From: an uncultured Anaerolineae bacterium
GTDB taxonomy: Bacteria > Chloroflexota > Anaerolineae > Anaerolineales > Villigracilaceae
Length of the DNA: 36,054 bases
Assembly (NCBI GenBank): GCA_903838415.1
Contig: CAILYI010000299.1
Location: 1 to 36,054 of the forward strand
Direction: 5' to 3'
Of this stretch, positions 24,690 through 33,000 are shown piece by piece (the first letter of the stretch is position 1; each line of letters opens with the position of its first letter). Below the pieces are notes generated by a model, which made no database searches, was not told where the DNA came from, and saw nothing but the letters and a program-made list of their open reading frames with translations. The translations under genes and the position numbers were made by a program.

Positions 24690-26531
24690 ATGCCCCTCTC
24701 AAAACTCCGCCCCACCTTCACATTCGACTCTGACCGCATCGCGGCCCTGCGCGCGCTCGTCCCAGAAGCCTTTGCTGATGGAAAAATCAACTGGGATACG
24801 CTGCGCGAGGCGCTTGGCGAACAGTTGGAAGATGACTCCCAAGAGCACTTCGGACTTTTTTGGCCGGGCAAACGCGAAGCTCGCAGGCTGGCCAGCCTGC
24901 CATCCAAAGGCACATTGATCCCGCAGCCTGGTCAGGGTATCGACGAAGACACCACGCACAACCTGTTCATCGAAGGGGACAACCTGGAAGTGCTGAAACT
25001 GCTCCAGAAAAGTTACGCCGGGCGCGTCAAGTTGATTTATATCGACCCACCCTACAACACTGGCAATGATTTTATTTATAGTGACGATTTTACAGAACCT
25101 ACCGAAGTTTATTTAAAACGAACTGGCCAATTAGATGAGACAGGCCAACTTTTGACTAGTAATAGCCGAATAAGTGGCAGGTTTCACTCCAACTGGTTGA
25201 ATATGATGTATCCACGTCTGTTGTTAGCGAAAACCCTTTTGCGAGATGACGGGATAATTTTTGTTTCCATAGACGACAATGAAATTCACAATCTGCGGCA
25301 ATTGATGGAAGAATTGTTCGGAGCAGAAAATTTTATTGCGACAATCATTTGGCAAAAATATTTCTCTACAAAAAACACGGCCCGACATTTCAGCGCATCG
25401 CATGAGTATATTTTGGTATTTGCTAAAGACGCTGAGATTTGGAGACCGATATTACTTCCCAGAACCGAAGAAGCCGATGCTCGATATACCAATCCAGATA
25501 ATGACGCAAGAGGTCCTTGGGCCTCAGGGCCTCTGCAAGCACGAAATTATTATAGTAAAGGGCTGTATGAAGTTACTTCTCCGAACGGTAAAAAATTTCG
25601 CCCACCAACAGGAACATATTGGCGACTTACCCAAGAAAATTTTGAAAACATGAATAATGAAAATAGAATATGGTGGGGCGAGGATGGCGGAAATGTGCCA
25701 AGAATGAAGAGATTCTTGTCAGAAGTTTTGCAAGGAATTGTCCCATCCACTCTTTGGAAGTGTGAGGATGTTGGTCATACACAAGATGCGAAGGATGAAT
25801 TGCTCACTGCGGTTAAGTTTACTAATTCAGAAAATGTTTTTAATACAATAAAGCCTATTAAATTATTGGAGCAAATAATCCATTTAGCTACGCAAAATAA
25901 AGATGATATTGTGTTAGATTTTTTTGCTGGTAGTGCTTCAACAGCACATGCTCTGATAAAAAAGAACGAAGATGGTATTGATAGAAAATTTATTTTGGTT
26001 CAAATACCAGAACCTTTGCCTAAGCCAGAAAAAGTTCTAAGAACAATCGCGGATATTGGTAGGGAGAGAATTCGCAATGTAATTAAGGAAGAAAAGGGAC
26101 AACTAAATTTTTCTCCAGAGCGTGATTTAGGATTCAAATGCTTCAGACTTGACCGTTCGAATTTTGCTGAGTGGCAATCTTTCACAGAAAGAGCCGTTCC
26201 GCAACTAGAATTGCGCTTTGCACAAGCCGAGTCACCGTTAGTGGCAGGTTGGACGCCCGAAAACTTGCTGTCCGAAACCCTGCTTTTGCAGGGATTTCCT
26301 CTTGACAGCCGCGTCCGCCCGCTGGCTGAATTAAAAGCCAACCGCGTGCTCGAAATCACATCCGAGTTCTGCCAGCACCGGCTCTATGTCTGTCTCGATA
26401 CACAAATCCAGCCCGAAACTGTTGCTGCGCTCAAACTTCGCAATGAAGATATTCTCGTCACGCTCGACAGCGCTCTGAGCGACGAAGCGAAGATCCGGCT
26501 CTCGGATCAATGCAACTTGAAAGTTATTTAA
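24690..26531 (+). CDS. mod: Type III restriction-modification methyltransferase (Mod)
   Basis: A 613-aa beta-class adenine methyltransferase, the specificity and modification subunit of a type III system. Motif IV IDPPYNTGNDF is at 118-128 and the SAM-binding motif VLDFFAGSASTAHALI is at 408-423; this order (IV before I) is diagnostic for the class. The first 115 residues and the last about 115 are GC-rich, while the middle including the target-recognition region (about 25065-26200) is clearly AT-rich. Hand counts of single 60-base lines give 33 of 60 G+C at 24781, 19 of 60 at 25321 and 35 of 60 at 26461. It starts 5 bases after the giant gene, with only a weak AAGAGA ribosome binding site, and is followed by the Res gene 43 bases later. 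Confidence 0.9.
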   Translation: MPLSKLRPTFTFDSDRIAALRALVPEAFADGKINWDTLREALGEQLEDDSQEHFGLFWPGKREARRLASLPSKGTLIPQPGQGIDEDTTHNLFIEGDNLEVLKLLQKSYAGRVKLIYIDPPYNTGNDFIYSDDFTEPTEVYLKRTGQLDETGQLLTSNSRISGRFHSNWLNMMYPRLLLAKTLLRDDGIIFVSIDDNEIHNLRQLMEELFGAENFIATIIWQKYFSTKNTARHFSASHEYILVFAKDAEIWRPILLPRTEEADARYTNPDNDARGPWASGPLQARNYYSKGLYEVTSPNGKKFRPPTGTYWRLTQENFENMNNENRIWWGEDGGNVPRMKRFLSEVLQGIVPSTLWKCEDVGHTQDAKDELLTAVKFTNSENVFNTIKPIKLLEQIIHLATQNKDDIVLDFFAGSASTAHALIKKNEDGIDRKFILVQIPEPLPKPEKVLRTIADIGRERIRNVIKEEKGQLNFSPERDLGFKCFRLDRSNFAEWQSFTERAVPQLELRFAQAESPLVAGWTPENLLSETLLLQGFPLDSRVRPLAELKANRVLEITSEFCQHRLYVCLDTQIQPETVAALKLRNEDILVTLDSALSDEAKIRLSDQCNLKVI

Positions 26532-26574
26532 TAATAACTTGGCACATTCGCATATCGCATCTGAGACTTGACAC

Positions 26575-29565
26575 ATGACTCTAAAATTCCAATTTGACCC
26601 AAAACAGCCCCATCAAACCGAGGCTGTTGAAAACATCGCCCGACTCTTTGACGGCATGTCCCCGCAAGAACGAGCGATCATGCTCGAGGCTGAAATTGTT
26701 CCCAACTTGCATCCTTTCCAAAGCCTGCACGAACCCTGGCTTTATGACAACTTACGTGGAATTCAGCAGAAAAGTGGGTTAGCAGGTGGCGAACTCTTCG
26801 GAGCACTCGAATTGGACGAAGGCTTCGAAATCGAAGAGATCAGTTTTAATTCCTGGCGCTATCCGAGTTTCACCATCGAGATGGAAACGGGCACGGGCAA
26901 GACTTACGTCTACCTGCGCGCGATCCACGAACTGCGCAAGCGTTACGGTTTTGGCAAATTCATCATCGTAGTGCCCAGCATCGCCATCTATGAAGGTGTC
27001 ATCAAGAGCTTCAAGATCACCCGCGATCATTTCCGCGCTCTATACGAAAACGAAACCGTCAACCTGATCGAGTACGATGGCTCGCGCCTGAGCCAGTTGC
27101 GCGCCTTTGCAACCAGCACCTTTGTTGAGATCCTGGTGATGACGCTCGATTCGTTCAACAAAGCCAGCAATGTGATCTTCAAGCCGTCTGAGAAGCTGCC
27201 CGGAGAGCGGCTGCCTTACCAATATATCCAGGAGACACGGCCAATCCTGATCCTGGATGAGCCCCAGAATATGGAATCGGAAAAAGCACATGAGGCGCTG
27301 CGCACCCTGCATCCGCTCTTTGCCATGCGATTCAGCGCCACACACCGCACCGTCCCCAACCTGGTTTACCGGTTGACACCCTTCGATGCTTACCGGCTTG
27401 ACCTGGTGAAAAAAATCCAAGTCTTTGGGGTCACCGAACGTGAAAACTTCAATCGTCCCTTCATCGGGCTGGAAAACATCGAGAACAAGGCCGGGCTGCG
27501 CGCGCATGTGCGCGCCTTTGTCAATGACCACGGTCAGTCAAAAGATGCGCTGATAACGCTTAAAGATGGCGACGACTTGTTTACGAAAACTCATCGCGAC
27601 GAACATAAAACCGGCTATAAAGTGCGCGAGATCAACGCCCGCGATGGTTTTGTGGAGTTCGAAAATAATATCCGTCTCAGCTTGCTGGACCAATTCGGCG
27701 ACTTGAAGGCCGAAGTCTTTCGCGCTCAGATCCGCCAGACCATCCAACAGCATATGGAAATTCAACAGAAGCTGAAACGCAAAAATATCAAGGTGCTCTC
27801 GCTCTTCTTCATCGACCGGGTAGCCAACTACACCGCGAAGGATGCACTCATCCGCCGCATCTTCGATGAAGAGTATGAACTTCTTAAGTTGCTTTATCCC
27901 TTCTATACCGAAATGCGCGCGGACGAGGTGCGCAGCGCCTACTTCGCCAAATCCAAACCGAAAAAGACCGGTGAGGAAGGCGAAGCGATTGACACAACGG
28001 GCAGCAACGCACCCGAGCGCGAGGCGGAAAAGGCTGCATTCGGGTTGATCATGAGGGATAAAGAAACGCTCCTATCCTTCTATGATGGGCAGGACAATCT
28101 AAAAAAGGTGTGTTTCATCTTTGCCCACTCCGCCCTCAAGGAAGGTTGGGATAACCCCAATGTCTTCCAGATCTGCACACTAAACCAGACTTCATCCGAA
28201 GTGAAGAAGCGTCAGGAGATCGGGCGTGGTCTGCGCTTGGCAGTTAACCAGGACGGCGAGCGTGTCTTCGATGATGAAGTCAACATTCTTTCTGTCATCG
28301 CCAACGAGAGCTACGAATCGTATGTTGGCCGCCTGCAAACCGAATACACTGAAGACGGACAGACCCCGCCCAACCGGCCGACGAAAGCTGGCAAGGCTAC
28401 CGCGACACGCAGCGAACAGGTTTTCGCCAGCGAAGCCTTCAAGCGCTTCTGGCAAAAACTGCAAAAACGCGCCAGCTATCAGATCAGTATCGATACCCCG
28501 ACCCTAATCCGCAACTGCGTCGAACGCATTAATAATCGGACGATGCCAAAAACTGTCATCGTTGTCGAGCGGGGCAAATTCGTTGTTACCGATTACACCT
28601 TAAGCCTGCTCTCCTGTGGCACTGAGAGCTGCAAAATCCAGATCGCCACACAGGATACCGCCGGAAATTCAAACAACGATGTACGCATTTTCCCCTTGCG
28701 GGCCGACTTGGAGCGTGAATTACACGATAAGCGTCTGCGTGGGTTCAAGATTGTCCAGATCATCGATGATGGCGACAACTCGCACCTCGTCTTCGGTAAC
28801 GGAAAGAACCTTTTTAAAGACTCACCCATTCGCTTCCAGAGCGAGCAAGGGCAAAAGGTGCTCGAACGCGGAAATCTTGCGCCGGTTGAACGTTACCCGG
28901 TCTTTAACTTGATCGACCGTGCGGCAAAAGAAACCGGCCTGACTCGCCCGACGCTCAATAAGGTCTTCAAGTGGCTCAGCGACCGTCAGAAAGAAACAAT
29001 CTTCACCAACCCGGAAGGCTTTGCTGGAATCTTCATCAACGAAATTAACGAAGAACTTGCCGACCATATTGCCGAGCGCATTCAATTTACAGTCAGCGCC
29101 GATCCACTCGATTGGGGTTACGATCTCGATGATCTCTTCCCGGCTAGCAAAGATTTCCCGCAAAAGGAACTCGTACCTGCTTCGGCGGCAGGGCTTTATG
29201 ACCACATCCAAATCGATTCGGATGTGGAACTGCGCTTTGTTGAACAACGCTTGAATGAAGATCAGCAGGTTGTTTTCTACTTCAAATTCCCGCCAAAGTT
29301 CAAACTTGAATTTCCACGCATCATCGGAGATTACAACCCGGATTGGGGCATTGCCCGTTACAGGGATGCTGATCGCGCCTTCACCCTTGAGCTTGTCCGC
29401 GAAACCAAGGGCAGCACTGAGATCGAGAATCTGCAATTTTCGAGTGAAAAGCGCAAGATCCGCTGCGCGCTGAAAGTCTTTGAAACCATCGGCATCGATT
29501 ATCGGCCTGTCTCCGACCAGACTACTGATTGGTGGGAGCCCGCTGGAGTACAAGGGAATTTTTAA
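26575..29565 (+). CDS. res: Type III restriction endonuclease subunit (Res)
   Basis: A 996-aa DEAD-like translocase and nuclease that works with Mod to cut DNA between unmethylated sites. Walker A METGTGKTY is at 103-111, the Walker B ILDEPQ at 226-231, and the later helicase motifs FAHSALKEGWDNPN and QEIGRGLRLA follow in order. The C-terminal PD-(D/E)XK nuclease shows NPDWG (D923) and RETKGS (E943, K945). Its length matches the family (about 900-1000 aa). ATG 26575 has no clear ribosome binding site. Unlike the centre of mod, its base composition is uniformly GC-rich. It very likely pairs with the adjacent Mod, as is standard for type III systems. Confidence 0.92.
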   Translation: MTLKFQFDPKQPHQTEAVENIARLFDGMSPQERAIMLEAEIVPNLHPFQSLHEPWLYDNLRGIQQKSGLAGGELFGALELDEGFEIEEISFNSWRYPSFTIEMETGTGKTYVYLRAIHELRKRYGFGKFIIVVPSIAIYEGVIKSFKITRDHFRALYENETVNLIEYDGSRLSQLRAFATSTFVEILVMTLDSFNKASNVIFKPSEKLPGERLPYQYIQETRPILILDEPQNMESEKAHEALRTLHPLFAMRFSATHRTVPNLVYRLTPFDAYRLDLVKKIQVFGVTERENFNRPFIGLENIENKAGLRAHVRAFVNDHGQSKDALITLKDGDDLFTKTHRDEHKTGYKVREINARDGFVEFENNIRLSLLDQFGDLKAEVFRAQIRQTIQQHMEIQQKLKRKNIKVLSLFFIDRVANYTAKDALIRRIFDEEYELLKLLYPFYTEMRADEVRSAYFAKSKPKKTGEEGEAIDTTGSNAPEREAEKAAFGLIMRDKETLLSFYDGQDNLKKVCFIFAHSALKEGWDNPNVFQICTLNQTSSEVKKRQEIGRGLRLAVNQDGERVFDDEVNILSVIANESYESYVGRLQTEYTEDGQTPPNRPTKAGKATATRSEQVFASEAFKRFWQKLQKRASYQISIDTPTLIRNCVERINNRTMPKTVIVVERGKFVVTDYTLSLLSCGTESCKIQIATQDTAGNSNNDVRIFPLRADLERELHDKRLRGFKIVQIIDDGDNSHLVFGNGKNLFKDSPIRFQSEQGQKVLERGNLAPVERYPVFNLIDRAAKETGLTRPTLNKVFKWLSDRQKETIFTNPEGFAGIFINEINEELADHIAERIQFTVSADPLDWGYDLDDLFPASKDFPQKELVPASAAGLYDHIQIDSDVELRFVEQRLNEDQQVVFYFKFPPKFKLEFPRIIGDYNPDWGIARYRDADRAFTLELVRETKGSTEIENLQFSSEKRKIRCALKVFETIGIDYRPVSDQTTDWWEPAGVQGNF

Positions 29566-29585
29566 CAATAAAAGGATCCTGCATC

Positions 29586-29843
29586 ATGACTGCCCACACA
29601 TTTCTGGTTCCGAAGGATCACACCCTCGAGGATATTCTTGGGTTTTCAAACCTGCTCGCAGCATTTTCGGATGAAGCGGAAGGGTTTATTTTTGATTTCC
29701 AAACCGTTGGATATGACACCCCCTTTGGGATGATCTTTATCAGCTTTGCAATTCGCAAATTTATCGAAACACGCACGCAGGCAAAAATTTCAGCTGTGAA
29801 TTTCATCGGCCAGTGGTATGCTGGATCTGAGACCTACCGGTAA
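29586..29843 (+). CDS. Short STAS-like protein, possibly a truncated gene
   Basis: An 85-aa product with AAGGATC 7 bases before ATG 29586. Its core, GFIFDFQTVGYDTPFGMIFI at about 33-52 followed by a helix AIRKFIE and a strand ISAVNFIG, resembles the STAS-like fold (DUF4325-like or the front part of larger STAS plus ATPase proteins). Such proteins normally continue well beyond this point; here the frame stops after WYAGSETYR. In the +1 frame the next residues read LPVRFIS, which looks like the missing continuation, so a deletion or frameshift is likely. It lies 20 bases after Res and ahead of an HSP90-like ATPase. Confidence in the family is moderate. Confidence 0.5.
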   Translation: MTAHTFLVPKDHTLEDILGFSNLLAAFSDEAEGFIFDFQTVGYDTPFGMIFISFAIRKFIETRTQAKISAVNFIGQWYAGSETYR

Positions 29844-30088
29844 GATTTATTTCACATCCAAATTTCAGGGCACTTCGGTATGATTAAATTTGTCTTTGAA
29901 GAATATCGGAGTCTGCAAGTGACCCTGGCGGGAATCATGAAGGATGGGGATAAACAGGCCAAGCAGTTCACAGGCGCTGTTGATCAAGAGGCAGTCACGG
30001 TTTCGCGCATGATCTCAAACTAATTTATGAAACAGGTAAAGAAGCAGTAAGGTTAGCTTTCAAATTCGATGAACAGGATGTAAAAAAT
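29844..30088 (+). other. Remnant-like region before the HSP90-like gene
   Basis: A 245-base gap that looks like coding debris. In the same frame as the STAS-like gene an ORF of 47 codons runs from ATG 29880 to 30023 (opening MIKFVFEEYRSLQV). The frame of the next gene is open from the TGA at 29981-29983 and reads LIYETGKEAVRLAFKFDEQD just before ATG 30089, without a start of its own. None of these pieces has a convincing ribosome binding site, so a decayed gene fits better than a small real one. Confidence 0.35.
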
Positions 30089-33000
30089 ATGACCGAGTCC
30101 ACCAACCGTAGTCAAACTGTTAATTTTCTGGGGTTTTTACGTTCTCAGTTGAGTGGCTTGCAGGGTATTCCTACCTTGTGTTATGAACTCATCCAGAATG
30201 CAGATGATGTGAAAGATAATGATGGTAACCCGACGGCATCGCTCATCAGCTTTGATGTGTGTGATGATGCGCTTATTGTCGAAAACGATGGCGTTTTCCG
30301 CGAAATCGATTTTACACGCATGGAAAATGTCTCGTGGGGAAACAAAAAAGATGAGGCAGGTACAACAGGCGCATTCGGGATTGGATTCATTTCGGTTTAT
30401 CAGGTTACCGATGCGCCAGAAATTATTTCAAGCGGAAGACATTGGAAATTTCAACCAGGCGAGGTTGAAAATAAACGTATCCTTGAAACCAAAATGGAGA
30501 CAAAATATACGCGTTTTCGCCTGCCTTGGGCTTTCAAATCTTCCAAAACACGCCTGGAGTTGGGTATCCCGGCGGTCGAAAAGGCTGCATTGGATGATTA
30601 TGCCTTGCAAATGGCCGATTCTATTGAAACGGCTGCTTTGTTTCTTAAGCAGGTCAACCGTCTTGAAGTAAAACGAAATGGAAAAACGATTCGGACCATT
30701 GAGACCCTGAAAGAGAAGGGCTCGATCCTATTGAGTGACAGTGGGAAAGATACACGTTGGTGCATTATTGAGGGGAATTTTGACATAAATGCTGGAGTAA
30801 TGCGCCAGCGGTATAGTTCAGTGATCGAAACCAAACGGCAGGCAAGAGTCCAACTTGCAATTCCTGAAACGCCCCTGGAAAATGGTCTGCTCTACGCATT
30901 TCTCCCATCGGAAACCAATACTGGTTTACCTTTCCACATCAATGCTGATTTTTACCCATCTTCTGATAGGAAACGCATTCTTTTTGGATCTGATTACAAG
31001 GCAGAATGGAACCGCTATGCAATTGATTGTGCTGCATATACCCTTTCAAAACATCTTGATGATGTCTTGGAAATATTTTCATTACCTGTGTTCTGGAAAT
31101 TTGCGCAAGCAGTAAAATCTGCATCCACCAATTTGATTGCGGATAGATCTTTCAACCGGTTTTGGGATGAATTGAAACCCCAGATTTGTGTAAAAGAAAC
31201 AGTTTTGACTGCAGCCAAATCAAAGAAAATCCCATCTGATGTAAAGTACCTTGATTCTGAAGAAGAGGTTGAAGCTGCACAGATTTTTGAAGAACTCGGG
31301 CTGTCAACCATTCATCCAGATTTGCGCCAATATCGCAATATCTTGTTTGATGTAGGGATAAGGCTGCTTAAGCCAGTGGATGTAGGAAATGCCTGCCTAG
31401 AAAAAGGATTAAACAAACGCCTATCCTTTAAGCAACTTCCTAAAAAATTAGGCAATTTGAAAAGCTGGGAGATTTTTTGGTCATCCCTTAATAGCCTTTG
31501 GCTGCGAGCTGCCGGAATAGATAAAATAGCTAGTGAGAAGATTCTGGCGCAGTGTTCGATTGCTCTCGGATTGGATGGTGATTTTTGGCCACCAAACCAA
31601 TTATTTTCCGGGGACGGCACAACTAGAACTCTTTTTTCTCAAGTTAGCAAAACGGTTTATTGGTTAGATACCCAAAGAGCAGCTTCTCCCATCCCATCTG
31701 CGTTTGTTCCAACTTTCGAACTGGCAACCGGGTTAGGACAGTTGGAAATTAACCAGGGGGCTATGCAGGAATTCTATGAGATTGAGCCGAATATCATCAA
31801 GCAGATCTATGATTGGCTGACGTCTCATGAAAGCACAATTTCTAGGCAAGAGAGTATCAAGGATCGTATTCGGCAAATCTCAATTTGGCCGACTGCCGAT
31901 GGCTCGCTCCACAAATTGAATAACCTTTTTCTGACCGGGGATTTTGAAGACCCACTCGGTCTGGCAAACTTTGTGGATGTAGATGCTCTTGGCGGGCGAA
32001 GGGAATTTCTTGAACGTATTCTGAAGGTACAACCTTTGGATTTTAACAAATATGTGACCGAACTCATCCCGCTTGCGCTGAAATCTCAAGAGATTTCTGT
32101 AGAAAAAAGGTTTCGTTTAATGGAGGTGCTGGCAGAAAACGTAGGAAGGTTATTAGGTGATAGTTTTGCGAGGAGCAGGTTATTACAGTTACCTCTTGTT
32201 TGGTGTGGAGACGAAGTCTTTGATCGTGCATCAAATGTATATTTTGATTCGCCAGATATCATAGCAGTACTAGGGAAAGATGTATTAATTGCCAGATTCC
32301 CTGGTGAACAAAAAGAAGCAATCCGGGACTTGTATCGATGGCTGGGCGTTTCTGAAGAACCACGCCCAGGTGCTATTATTGACCGTATACGTTCAATTAC
32401 CTCAAGCGAGCCAAAGCCATCAAACATCCAGATAATTCAGAAAATCTTCTCGTTTTTGGCTACCAAATGGATATATTGGGATGAGGCTAAGCATCAGGAG
32501 TTTTCGGAACTAAAGCGAATGGCTTGGCTACCAAGTGAGAACCAGACTAAATTATGGTTTACTCCCGATAAGGTTTTCACAGCTTACCAGAACTATCTCT
32601 TTATCTCGCAAGGGAACTTTCTTCGCATTGACGTGCCAACTCAACGCAAAGCAAATGATCTGATGAATTTTCTCGGTAATCCTACTGAACCTCCCATCGA
32701 ATTAGTGATCAGGCACTTACTTCATTGTAGTGAGCAAGATCAGCCTGCTAATCAAGAAATTTATACTTTCTTGACCCGCTATTCTGCAGATTCTTTGATT
32801 TCTCAATTACTTGAAAAACCATGCCTCTTATTGCGGCTTGAAAATGGAAAAGAAAAATATTTCCGTCCTGATCAGGTTTTTTGGGAGCAGCACCCTTTTG
32901 GAAGGTTCCGTTTACGACTTGGACCTGAATTTGGTAAATTTAAACCTTTGTACGACAGATTGCGTGTCAAACCTAAACCAGACGCCCAAGATGCAATTAA

